Below, piece by piece: positions 23,780 to 35,700 of a stretch of 64,000 bases of DNA; the first letter of the stretch is position 1; each line of letters opens with the position of its first letter. Where the stretch lies: the NCBI GenBank assembly GCA_948567375.1, contig OX419760.1, positions 53,444,001 through 53,508,000 on the forward strand. Direction: 5' to 3'. Both the position numbers and the translations under genes were made by a program. The DNA is from Lunularia cruciata. Lineage: Eukaryota; Streptophyta; Marchantiopsida; Lunulariales; Lunulariaceae. The notes beneath the pieces were generated by a model, which was not told the origin of the DNA, did not search any database, and saw only the letters and a list, made by a program, of their open reading frames with translations.

Positions 23780-26700
23780 TGTGGTACCCACAATTTTTAG
23801 TTTTGGATAGTTTTAGGAAAATTTGAAATAAGAAGTATGGGGATAAAGCCTAAAGAGGGCTAAACCAAGAAGAAATAAGAAGAAGCGGGGGTTTGAGATA
23901 AACCCAAAATTGACCTTGGATCAGGAGCAAAGGAGACACAAAGATGAAGACAAAGAACAAGAAGGTGAGACTTTGCATTGGGCGGTGTGCTCTGATCCGA
24001 AGAACCTATAACAAACTTCTTTGGAGGCGGCCTAATCAAGAAAGTACACGGGAAGATAGTAATGACCTGGAGAACAAGAAGTTCTTGATAGTGACAGGAA
24101 AAAACTTCACCAAATCAGAGACTGGAGAGGAGTAATTGAAGAATGACCGATCAACACATGACTATAAAATTACAAGTTGTGCAAGGAAGTAGAGCAATGT
24201 CTTGTTGCTACTTGGTTCTTATTCAAAGCCAACCCAAAGTAATGCAAATTACAAATCCATAGGAAGAGGAGTGGGTTAGGATTTCGGGAACAATCTCCCA
24301 CAAGAAGAAGGTGAGGAAGCACACGATGATCCCAAAAATGAGTAAGCAAAGTGCAATGAGGGGGCTTGAAATTTGGAGGTTAGAAGTAATAGCGCGGATT
24401 GAAGGCTTGACAAGACTTTGTATCACAATCTTGGCATAAAATTGGAACTTCAATTTTCTAGGTTTCATGGTAGAAATTACAGCAAGCAATTGCAAGGATG
24501 GACCAAAGCACGAGGGGAAGAGAGGAAATCCAGCTTGATGGACTGAGGCGGATTGGAGAGTAGTTTTGGGAAGAGAAGCAAGAGAGGTAGGAGGTACCAC
24601 CTTCTATAGGAAGTGTGATGCTTCAGAAGAGATTGTCGATATGAGGAATTTGTTCAATCAACCTTGCACCAAGAATGGGTATAAGGTGGACAGTTATAGA
24701 GACCCTAAGCGGAGAGGGATAGTAAGTGCGATGATGGCAATGTTCAAGCTAGAGCAAACCACCTATGTTACTATCAAAAAGCGGTGTTCTTTCACCAAAT
24801 GTTTGCGAGAGAGGTAGTAGATTGGGCAAAATGTCTGCATCAAAGAGTGGGGCAAATGATTTCAGGGTGGAGGATGGATATGCCACCACATTATTTTGTG
24901 TCCTTTGCAGCACATTTTTATTTTGGGTTGAACTTGCTGACCTTGGAAGAAAGAAATCAAATGTGCTTGCACTTTCATCTGGATTTGCAGAAGGAGGCAG
25001 GTGTAGATGAGCAATATTATATGGAGAGAGTGCAAGATGGGGATGAGTACTACAAGAAAAGTGGGAAGGAGAAGACTGTAGCAATTGACCTTCCAAGGGC
25101 TAGAAAGAGAGCCAAGCTTGAGAGTCATATTGCAATAGTCCAACCCCAAAAAGTGCCAAAGCTTAACCCCACAGCGGTGATGGTGAAGATGAAGGAAGCC
25201 ATGCCGGAATCGAAAGAAGAGTCAAAAGGAGAAACTGGGTCAAAGGAAGAAATGTCACAAAAAGAGGAGGAGTTCACATGAAGAATTGAGCAGTGATAGT
25301 GAAGGCGAGGTGGAGGTTCAACAAACACAAAGGCTGATGGTCGGAGCAGGAAAGTTGAGTCCCAAAGTTTATACACTTGAAAGAGGAAGTGAGAAGAAGA
25401 AGGGGGAGGAAGGCATGGAACAATCCCAGACTGCCAAGGGGAAGAATGTTATGTCTGCAGCCAAAGTGGGGCCCAATAAAGTTACCATGGAAGAGGAGGA
25501 AAGCTCAGAGGAAGAAACTTTGAAGGTACAAAGATCTCAACTTTGGGGCAAGGTGCAAGAAGTAAAATAGTTGGAATCCAAAGGCCGAGCCGATGAAGAG
25601 AAGTGCAAAGGAGTGGAGTATCTGTCAAAGGTAGTATGTCCGCTGTTGATGTTTCTATAGCAAAAGAAGATGGAGATGGCAAGTGCCAATCTCAAGGTGT
25701 GGGATGAGTTGGCAGTATTGAAGACCGGGAGTGCAAAAACCTCATTGTTGTGAAGTAAGTTGACAAGGGTGGAGATGGAAGCTGAAGAACTTTGGGTTGA
25801 GGAGGTTCTTTGGGGTAAGCACTTTGAGGTGATGAGGGAGGACTTAGTGAAGAGTCATGAGGAGGCAACGGAGATGCCCACATTGGTTGTAGTGTTGAAG
25901 GGGGAAATTGTAGATGCCCGAGTAGAGTTAATCCACTCAAATGCAATTATAGCAGTGATGGAGCAGGATTTAGAGAGTCTCAAGAAGAAGGCAGCGGAGA
26001 AAGATCAAGCCTAGCAGTGGGAGTTAACAAAATGCGGTAGAGAAGAAGATTGGTTGCAAGGATTGGTGCGGGCAGCTGAGGAGCAAATCTCTGTGAATAA
26101 GAGGGAGAAGGAGGCGTTGAAGGCTGAATTTGAAGATGAGCTCTAGATGTATCGTAGTGAATTGGAGGAAGAAAGGAAGAAGGAGAAGCTTGTGGTTGTA
26201 GGAGAAGCTGATGATGTAGTCGGAGTAGTCGATGAAATCAAGGCAATGTTGAGCATGAAAGTTGAAAGTAAACTCAAGGAGGCAAGATTGCATAAGTTGG
26301 AGCTATTAGTGCAAGAGACGCATAGAGGAAGGCAAAGGACAAGGAGTTGAATAGTTTATTAATTCATCTGCAAGAATGTGTAGATAGGAAGATGTTAGAG
26401 GTAGGAGACAATGTGTGTCTTAGACTAGATCTTGTTAGAACGGAGTTAGGTAAACTTTGTAGTGAGGTACAAGAAGTAAGAAGACTCAAAGTTGTAGAAG
26501 TAGGAGTATAGGTGTATTTGGAGTTGGTCTTTGAAACATTAGAGAAGAGTGGGTCAAGAGATAAAGAGTTAGAAAGATTACCTGATACCTCAATTTTAGT
26601 TTGTAATGAAGAAACTGTAGAAATAGAAGAGTTAGGAGTAGGATTAGATAGACCCAAGGATGGTGAAATTATCAAGGGAACATCGGGTTTGGATGCCGAA

Positions 26701-27494
26701 GTTGATGTTGACATTGGATTGGAGTAGAAATAGTTTTGAGATTTGAAGAGGCAGATACAAAGAGATGCATTGTCATTTAGGATCTGCAAGTTAGAAGAGT
26801 TGTTATAGAATGGTATAGTTGTTAGTAACTATTGATTGCTTCAGTATTTAAAGGTGGCATTTGCAGTGTTATGTTGTTCAGTGCTCATAATTTTTGAGAA
26901 TAGATAAAGCAAAGTGTTGTGAAGTAGTGCTCGTTGCTTGAGCTTAATTCCAAGTGTCACCTTTGTGTGTGTTTGTGAGTGTGTGGAGAATTTCAAAGTG
27001 CAAGTCAATGTGTTTGTTGGATGTTGGATTCCGTAGCCTTGATCTTCATTCTTTGTGTTTGATCCTGAGTGAAGTGCAATCGGAGCAATGCCTTGACAGA
27101 TCAGAGAGGAATTGTGAGTGCAGCACAAAGTTGATGTGAAGTAATTTCAATCAAGGAAGTTGTACCTTTAGTAGAGTGGTGGAACACAATTTTGAGGCAA
27201 AGTTGTTTTGTAGTGAAGTGCCATTTTTGGGAGAGCCTGAATCATCACAATCAAGATTGTTTGAAAAGATTTGATGGAGTTGTGATTGAGGAATGTTAAT
27301 TCATGATGAGACTGCGAGTCAGTGCTTGTTACTCTCTTTTGGGTGTAGTTGCTACTTGAGAGATTAAAGATAAAACCAAGAAGAACTACATGTTACTGTT
27401 TGACTTTGTATTTGGACATTTTTTACTAGTATCTCTACAGGAACAAAGTTTACTTACCTGATTACCTCAAAAGTGATATTTTCTCTTTGTCACA
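23780..27494 (+). mobile_element. C-family element C3 (full-size, plus orientation)
   Basis: Perfect 5-bp duplications GATCA stand at 23775-23779 and 27495-27499. It begins TGTGGTACCCACA and ends CTCTTTGTCACA, and is 3715 bp. It contains the C ORF remnants and the conserved 3' block with a TATTTAAA motif at 26845-26852, about 640 bp before its end. There are no LTRs. Confidence 0.85.
24203..26727 (+). pseudogene. C-family ORF in C3
   Basis: The frame is broken by stops and shifts, but the order is clear: the globular domain (about 24360-24990, with TKNGYKVDSYRDPKRRGIV and a further run at 24784-25281), the acidic segment (25190-25570), then the coiled coil (25610-26727). It is more diverged from C1 and C2 than those are from each other. 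The coil part is open at 25760-26014 and 26147-26350. The function is unknown. Confidence 0.65.
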
Positions 27495-27499
27495 GATCA

Positions 27500-28506
27500 T
27501 ATTAACTCTTTATTAACATAGGAAGGAGCAAGTGAGCATTTGCAAGAACTATGGATCTGTAGTTATAGGAACTGATGCAAGGAATGCAAGGGATGTTGAA
27601 CGAGTTTTGGGAGATCAAGATGACCATAGAGGCATTACAAAATCAAGTACAACCTTCAGGATTGATCAAACAATGTAGGAAGAAGGACCATCTCAAAGCC
27701 CAGTACATGTAATTGAAGTACTTGGAGAGGCACGCATGCCTATGACATTGAACCTGGCCAATGATGAAGCCACATTATTACTACGGATGGAGAAGACCTA
27801 CAATATCAAGCCTTACAAGGGATAACATGCTATGGGAGTAGTGGAGAATTAGATCTCAAGAATGGATTGATACTTTTGATTGTTCTTGACGGTGATCATT
27901 GAGCATGCCGCAAGCATGTTTGCATGTGAGTACTTGACCAATAAGCCCTCACATGGTACAATGCTTGGGAACAATCAATGTTAGCAAAAAGGGAGGTCAC
28001 GTGTACAACATTGAAAGAAGGACTTCTAAAGAATTTTTGAAGAATTTCCAATCTACGGATTTTGTGTAGATGGCCTAAATCCAACTATGGTGATTGAAAC
28101 AAAAGAATAGAGTATAAGAGTACGTGGAAGCATTTTTGGATCTACAAGTTGCAATAACTAATATGAGTTCAGTAAAGGCTCTAGACAATTTTAAACGAGG
28201 GTGAAGTACTAGATTCCCCAAGAAGTCATGGTACAAAATCCTTACATTGTATTTGAAGCCATTGCTTGTGCTCAAAGAATAGCAAGGGCACTTAAAGGAG
28301 GTGAAGAAGTAGAGTTACCTAATGGGCAAAGAAAGAAGATTGAGTTGTTATCTAGAAAGGTAACACTCTCTATAGGAGAATATCAAGAAGCAACTGAGTG
28401 GCAAGTGATACAATTAGCTCGTTATGATGCAATCTTAGGCATGCCTTGGATAGAGAAATACAACTTTATGGTAGATTGGAGGAAGAAAGCAATGAGCACC
28501 CGCTAA
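27500..28506 (+). pseudogene. gag and protease remnant of chromovirus D1
   Basis: Gag-like words are scattered over 27600-28200 in different frames. The run 28228-28506 ends YDAILGMPWIEKYN, the usual C-terminal motif of Ty3/gypsy retropepsins. The catalytic Asp motif was not found. It continues directly into the reverse transcriptase frame. Confidence 0.6.
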
Positions 28507-28509
28507 TGG

Positions 28510-29470
28510 ATGATCATTGGGATTCGAGAAAAAGCACATAGGCAAAAATTGCCTCTTTATGTCACAAGAACAATAGCTATCTATAAGATATATAGATGTT
28601 TCATGGGTCTAATAAGAGAAGTCCAAAATGCACAACTCAATGGACAAATTCTTGAGAAATTGAAAGATGTGGTAAATGAGTTTCAAGATGATCTACCCTC
28701 AAGATTACCACCAAAAAGGAGAATAGATCATGAAATTGAGATACTTTTGGGGAAGACACCTCCTTGTAAGGCCCCATATCATCTATCACCTCAAGAGTTG
28801 GAGGAATATAAGGCTCAAATTGAGGATATGCTACAAAAAAGGTTTATCCAACCCAACATATCACCATATGGGGCTCCTGTCTTGTTTATGAAGAAGAAGG
28901 ATGGTATAATGTGCATGTACATTGACTATTGGGGCCTCACTCAGCAAACAATGAAGAACAAATACCCTTTTCCCCGTATAGATGACCTATTTGATCAATT
29001 CAATAGAGTAAAACACTTCACCAAACTGGACTTGCGGAGCGGTTACAATCAAATCTGGATTGCAAAGGAAGACGTACACAAAACTGCCTTTTGAACCAAG
29101 TATGACCACTTTGAGTACCTTGTGATGCCATTCAGCCTCGCCAATGCACTTGCCACTTTCATGAGTCTAATGTATGACATATTTCAGCCTTATTTGGATA
29201 AGTTTGTTATCATCTTCCTAGATGACATCTTAGTATATAGTAGGACAATGATGGAACACAAAGAGCATCTACAAGAAGTCCTCTAGATTATAAGACAGAA
29301 TTGCTTGTATGCCAAAATCTCAAAGTGCAAGTTTGGCAAGTCTGAAGTAGACTACTTGGGGCATAGAGTAAGCGCAGAGGGTATCCAAGTATTAACAGAT
29401 AAAATAAAGGTTATTCAAAAATGGAGCGCTCTAGAAGATCAGACTCAACTTAAGAGCCCTTGGGGTTGAT
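28510..29470 (+). pseudogene. Reverse transcriptase of chromovirus D1
   Basis: The open run 28510-29094 contains [20 protein letters not shown] and [11 protein letters not shown], standard Ty3/gypsy reverse transcriptase blocks. After a stop (29092), bases 29215-29226 encode FLDD, the catalytic metal-binding motif. The frame then carries further stops near 29286. The enzyme is dead in this copy. Confidence 0.8.
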
Positions 29471-29579
29471 GTGGTTTTATCATCAACTTGTCAAGGACTT
29501 CCCCAAGGTGGCACAGCCTTTAACACATTACTTGGCAAGAGGAAGAAACTGATATGTAGAATTGCAAAAGAGTTGGCCT

Positions 29580-30050
29580 TTCAAGAATTGAAAGATGCCT
29601 TGCTACATGCACCAATTTTGAAATGATATGACCCAAAACATCCAATCAAATTGGCTATCAATGTATCAAGCATAGCAATAGGAATAGTCCTAAAACAAGA
29701 GTGGCATGAGGAGTGGCATCGAATTGCATACTTCTCTTGAAAGCTATTACCGGAAAAATGCAAATATCACACCATAGAGTGAGAAGAGTTGGCTATTGTC
29801 CTTGCAACCAAGCATTGGAAGCACTATCTTGGCGAGAAGGCATTTGTAGTGGAGATAGACCACAAACCTCTAGTCTACCTCAAGACACAAAAAGATCTAT
29901 CTCGTCACTAGATTTGATGGGCAGAGTGGTGACAACAATTTGACATGACAATCATCTATGTGGAAGGCAAGAAGCAACTTGCAGATGCATTCACCAGAAT
30001 GCCAATGGCAAATAATTTGGTGGCATAGGTCAAGATGAACCATGAATTTT
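29580..30050 (+). pseudogene. RNase H of chromovirus D1
   Basis: Fragments in shifting frames give KWKHYLGE-like and IDHKPLVYL words, followed by GKKQLADAFTRMP. These are the conserved end of the Ty3/gypsy RNase H domain. Several stops interrupt it. Confidence 0.65.
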
Positions 30051-30179
30051 GGCCAAAGATTCCAACTACTACAAAAATAAATCCATAGAACATAGGAGCT
30101 CAATCATCCAAAGACATCACCAACAACCAAGGACTCACTTTTTGTGATGGTAAATTATGGATCCCAAATGGCCCAAAAT

Positions 30180-31080
30180 TACACACCACCATCTTAGCAA
30201 AATGTCATGATTCCACCATTGCAAATCATGTCAAAGTGTACAAGACCTTGGATGCAGTCTAGCGCTATTACTATTGGCCCAAGATGAGCAACAATGTGAT
30301 GGAATATGTTTAGAGCTGCCCAGTTTGTCAAAAAAAAAAGCTTCTAACCAAGCTCATACATGACTCCTACAACCCTTCCTTACTTCTATGCAATGTTGGG
30401 AACAAGTGAGTATGGATCTAGTTTGTGAATTGCCTAAGACCACCTCAAGGTTTGACTCCATCATAGTATTTGTTGACTGACTTAGCAAAAAGATTCATGC
30501 ATGCCCTACCACCCAGGATGTGACGGCTCCACAACTAGCTAAGTTGTACTTAGATGCAATCTTCACTCACCATGGCCTGTCTTGAGTGCTCATCATTGAT
30601 AAAGGCACTCAATTTACTAGTCTATTTTGGAGAACACTCTTTAGGTTCTTCAAAACTAAATTTACCATGTCTACGGCTTACCATCCATAAACCAATGGCC
30701 AAATAGAGCATGCTAATTGCACTATTGAAGATATGCTTTGGGACTTCACCTTAGATGAGCAAGAGAGGTGGGACACTTACTTCCATTGGTGGAATTTGCC
30801 TATAACAATTCAATAAATGCTTCCACCCAAGTAACACCATTCTTCTTCATGTATAGCGAGCATCCTTTCACACCTTTGAGCTTGATGAAGATCCATTCGG
30901 TGACTACCAAGGTTGATGTTGTCAACTCTTTTGTTTTGAGAATCCAACAAGGCATGGACAATATCAAAAATAGGTTGCAAATTGCCAAAAGTTGACAAAA
31001 GCAGTATGCCGATGCACACCATAGGCACATGGAGTTCCAGGTGGGATATAAAGTTTGGCTGTTAACAACAAACCTCACAT
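30180..31080 (+). pseudogene. Integrase of chromovirus D1
   Basis: The zinc-binding CPVCQ word appears near 30320. The core follows with DSIIVFVD near 30450, IDKGTQF near 30600 and a TNGQIEHAN word near 30700, the three carboxylate positions of the DDE core; the last reads IEHAN rather than the usual AERTN type. Stops occur at many positions (for example where Trp or Gln is expected). The run 30768-30995 covers the C-terminal part. Confidence 0.7.
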
Positions 31081-31284
31081 TAGTTGGCCCTTGCAAGCTC
31101 TGACTTCATTTTATTGAGCTTTTCCCATTCTTTGTTGCATTGGCGCGGTGGCCTATCACCTCAAGCTCCCACTACACATGAAGATCCATCTAATGTTCCA
31201 TGTCTCCCTTCTCCATATACATGCACTCCGACCAAGCCACTATCCCTCCATACAAGACATTTGACCTACCTAACACTCATTGAT

Positions 31285-31440
31285 GGCATGGAGGAATACA
31301 AAGTTGAACGCATTCTCCAAAAATACATCCATGTGTGGAATATCTCATACAATGGAAAGGTTATTACTATATGAGGCAACAGGGGAGCCAATAGCCAACT
31401 TGGCCCATGCACCAGTGTTAGTGAAATCATTTGAGCAACA
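31285..31440 (+). pseudogene. Chromodomain of D1, frame-shifted
   Basis: Three frames in succession give EEYKVERILQKY, EYLIQWKGYYY and EATGEPIANL, the three blocks of a chromodomain (the usual text is EYEVE..., Y.VKWKGY and .TWEPEENL). Two frameshifts separate them. The position after the integrase marks D1 as a chromovirus. In this family the domain binds modified histones and steers integration. Confidence 0.75.
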
Positions 31441-31466
31441 ACTTTGCAACAAGGACGTTGTGTCTT

Positions 31467-31477
31467 AACAGAAGGGA
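31467..31477 (+). promoter_or_regulatory. Polypurine tract of D1
   Basis: AACAGAAGGGA lies immediately before the TGTTTATTGG start of the 3' LTR. It is the expected primer for plus-strand synthesis. Confidence 0.5.
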
Positions 31478-32041
31478 TGTTTATTGGTATAGCTAGACAA
31501 TAGCTAGACATATGATCTAGAGATGAAATTTGGTTTGGTAACATCTGGGAGGATGTTATACATGATGGATTAAGTAGATCAGACAGAGGTATCACCAGAA
31601 GAGTACTTCTACTAATAGGCAAAAAACCAAAATATGCTTGAAGACTTTAGAATCAATAGCTAGACATATGATCATCAACCCAAATTCTACCTTTAGCTAG
31701 ACATATGATCTAAAGGTAGAATTTGGGTTGGTGACATTTAGAAAAATAGTACACATAATGTACAAAGTAGATCAGGGAGAGGTATCACCAAAAGAGCACT
31801 TTTACTAATAGGGCAAAAACCAAAATAGACCTAAAAACTTCAGAGGCAATTTTGAAGGCCTAAACGGATGAATTAGACCTCAAAAATGTCTATGTTCTCC
31901 TCTCAATGGATAAAAGGTTGGCATTCCCTTACCTTAGTTTGTCTTGTTGAGAGCTTTCCAATGGTACATCACCCACATGATTGTGTGATTCCTATAAGAA
32001 GATTCCCTAAAATATTCCCTTTGGTCAAAGCCTATTTGACC

Positions 32042-32721
32042 TGTGAGCCGGCCTGTCTCTCACTCAGGATGAACCTCTGATGGCTATTATGGTAGCGCAC
32101 CATGGACTAAGAAGGCAAGGAACCCCAACTCCATCATACTCCTCCAAGGCTAACACTCCAAGACTCAAGACATTGCTCACTAGAGAACTCAATGAGAGAG
32201 AGATAGTTGCAAATGAAAGGATGATGAGTACCTCCTCACTCCTTGTTTATATACTTGTGAAATAGTTACGTACCAAAGTTACTAATTACCGTAGTAACTC
32301 AAGTTACTAGACTAAAAGTCAAATAAAGTCAAGTAAAGTCAAAAAGTAGAAAGGAATATCCATTCACATGGGCATATTCCCCTTATCTTGACCCAACCAC
32401 TAAAGCAAGGATTCCTTCACATGGGCTATCCTTGGACTAAAGAAGAATCCAAAACAAAAAGGCTTGCGGGCCCAAGAGTTCTCAACTCTTTCCCCAAAGC
32501 CAAACACCTAGGAATAATACCAACTAAAATCCAAAATAGTGGTGCTCATCTTTTCTACTTCCTCTAAAGTAAGGTCCCATCTATCTTAGCTATGACTAAC
32601 TTTAGCTAACCATGACTAATATAGAACCATCCTTTATCTCTATATAAATAATATCTCTTAAGTACTTGTAATACCAAGCTAAATATCACAATACCACACA
32701 CATGCACAAATGGGTGTTACA
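32042..32721 (-). repeat. 3' LTR of A1
   Basis: On the plus strand it runs TGTGAGCCGG to GGGTGTTACA, 680 bp. The minus-strand TATATAAA at 32246-32253 is the best TATA box. The mate is 39155-39834. Confidence 0.95.
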
Positions 32722-32735
32722 TTTACCCCCGGACT
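32722..32735 (-). promoter_or_regulatory. Polypurine tract of A1
   Basis: The minus strand reads AGTCCGGGGGTAAA immediately before the 3' LTR. This is the plus-strand primer. A2 has lost the corresponding site. Confidence 0.7.
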
Positions 32736-32769
32736 AAGTTTTCACTTTGTCCTCAAAGTGAAGGTCTCT

Positions 32770-35700
32770 CTACCTTCTATGGTACATCTTCAACTTATCA
32801 TGGTTAATCCTATCAAAGTGTCTTCCTCCCAACTCCTTGAGATCATAGGTGTAATTGCCCCACACCTTCTCTACTATGAAAGGTCCAAAGTACTTAGGCA
32901 AAAACTTCTTTTGCACTCTCTTAAATCGAATGGAATCAAACAACATTACCCAATCACCTTCTTTGAAAGGCTCCACCTTCTTCTTGCCTTGCCTCTTGTC
33001 ATAGCTCTCCTTTTGTTTCCTTTGGGCTTGCTCCACTCGAACCATAGCAACTGCTCTTGCCTCTTCCAACTCCATGAGTTGATCCTTCCTTGACTTCCCT
33101 GCATCACTTCCTTGTGCTTTCTTCAATCTCCTATGAATGCTTTGGAAGGTAGGAAGATCAAAGTGAATAGGTAAGGTAGACTCAATACCATACACCAATT
33201 GGAATGGAGAATATCCAATGGAAGTCTTCATGGTTGTCCTATACTCCCACAAAACTGCATGAATCCTCTTGTCCCAATGATGTTTAGCCCCCTCCATTTC
33301 TGCATCTTTGGCCAACATCATGCACAAGGTCTGATTGGTTCTCTCTGCCAAGCCATTGGAATTTGGCTTATAGGATGTAGTTACTCTATGTGTGATAGAG
33401 AAATGTCGTAGCATGGCTGTAGTAATGCTTCCTGTAAACTCTCCTCCTCTATCAGAAACCAACTCCAAAGGGCATCCAAACCTAGTGATAATGCGTTCAT
33501 AAAGAAATCTACCCACTTCATCTTCATTCTTGTCCCTCAATGGTCTAGCCTCAACCCACTTGGTAAGGTAATCAGTAACTACCACAATGTACCGATTGTT
33601 CCTTGGGGTTCTATTGAGAGGTCCTACAAAATCAATTCCCCACTTCTCAAAAGGTCCTAGCAATGGAATTGATCTAAGTGGTGGAGTGGATGTAGACTTT
33701 CTAGCAAAAGCTTGACAAACATGACAAGTTTTGCAATAATCAAGACAATCCTTGAAAATCCCTCTCCAATGGTAACCTGCATCTAGAATCTTGAAAGCAG
33801 TCACCTTTCCTGCAAAGTGTCCTCCACATACTAAACCTTCATGAAACTCCTTTATGAGTAGGATAGACTCTTCCTTACCCACTGCTCTTCGAAGTAGACC
33901 ATCTGCTCCTTGGTGAAAAAGAATATCCTCCACCATTGTGTAAGGTCTAGATCTTGCTGCAAGGGCCTTCCTCTCCCTAGCATGCATCCCTTCTGGATAG
34001 TTACCTCTTGTCACAAAATCCACAATCTCCTTGTACTCCATTGGAATCTCTTGAGTGACTGAGATTGTCATGAGCTCCTCATCCGGGAAGGAATCATCTA
34101 CTGGCTCATCTCCATCATGATCATAGGCTCTAGATAACAAATCAGCATTTGCATGTTTCTTTCCTGGCCTATCCTCAATTGTGTAGTCATACTCAGACAA
34201 GAGTATCATCCACCTTGCTAGTCTCCCTTCAACATTAGGCTTGTTGAAGATGTACTTCAAAGCCTTGTGATCCGTGACAATTGTGGCTTTCCCTCCAATC
34301 AAGTAGTGTCTAAACTTCTTGAGACCAAAGATCACTGCCAACCCTTCTCTCTCTGTGACAGAGTAGTTCTTCTCTGCTGAAACCATCTGCCTACTAGCAT
34401 AAGCTATTGGATGATCATGCCCATCTTGGTCTAATTGACTAAGAGTGCATCCTATAGCTACATTAGAAGCATCAGTGTAGAGGATGAAAGGCTTACTCCA
34501 ATCAAGTTTAGCAAGAATTGGAGCTACAACAAGGGATTGCTTGAGCTCCTCAAAAGCTTTGAGAGCCTCCTTGTCTTCCAAAATCACCATGTAATCTACA
34601 CCCTTCTTCATGTAGATGGTCAATGCATAAGCCTTGTTGGAAAATGAGAAGATGAACCTCCTATAGTACCCAACCATTCCCAAGAATTGGCGTAACTTTG
34701 TCAAGCTTGAAGGGAATGGAAGGTCTGAGATTTTCCTCACCTTCTCAGGATCAACTGCTATTCCATCCTTGGAGATGATGTGCCCCAAAAGTAGACCTTC
34801 TTCACATCCAAAAATGCACTTCTCTGGGTTGAGTGATGCATTTGCCTCATCCAAGCGTTGCAAGACTTTGATTAGGTGCTCAAAGTGCTCCTCCTTGCTC
34901 CCATAGACACAAAAGTCATCAATGAAATCTCTCACAAATTTCCCAATGAAAGGTTCAAATACCTTGTTCATGAACCGTTGGAATGTGGCTGGAGCATTGC
35001 AAAGCCCAAAAGGCATGACCTTGAAAGCGTAAGTTCCCCAAGGTGTGGTGAATGTGGTGAGTTGTTGATGCTCTGGTGCAATCTTGATTTGGTTATATCC
35101 ACTATAACCATCTCCAAAACTGTACCTCTCATGACCTGCAACCTCCTCCAAGATCTCATCAATGAATGGCAATGGGTAGTAGTCCTTCTTGGTAACAGCA
35201 TTAAGCTTCTTGTAATCCACACATACCCGAAGCTTGCCATTCTTTTTCTTCACAATGACAATTGGAGACACCCATTCTGAATTCTCCACCTCAAAGATAA
35301 ATCCAGCCTCCTTGAGCTTATCAATCTCCTCCTTCACAACCAAAGATATTGGTGGGCTAATGCGACGTTGCTTTTGGCGGATTGGTCTTGCATGTGACTC
35401 CACCTCTATCTTGTGCTCCTCCAAGGTGACTTCCTTCAAATCCTTGTAACTAAAAGCAAACACATGGATGAACTTGCGGAAAATCTCCTCAAATCTCACC
35501 TTCTCCTCCTTGGTAACATTTGGGCCATACTTGAGGGTAGATAACCTTCTCTCTACCTCCTCAAGTGTCAATGGTGATTTATCTGGGTCCTTCAAAACCT
35601 CTGGCTTAGGTGCAAAATCCATAGCACACAAGGGATACACATCTGAATCAGATTCAGATTCATCTTCCTCCGTGGAAGTCTCCTCTTCCATGCTTGTGTC

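Noticed and set aside
32080-32265. 61-codon plus-strand ORF repeated at 39193, 48814 and 55292 (MAIMVAHHGLRRQ...)
   Set aside because: It lies inside the A LTRs, antisense to the element. Its conservation is explained by LTR identity; no motif or initiation context supports a gene.
34876-35280. Plus-strand ORFs opposite A pol (134, 170, 106 codons and others, repeated in A2)
   Set aside because: They are antisense shadows of a conserved coding region and have no recognisable motif.
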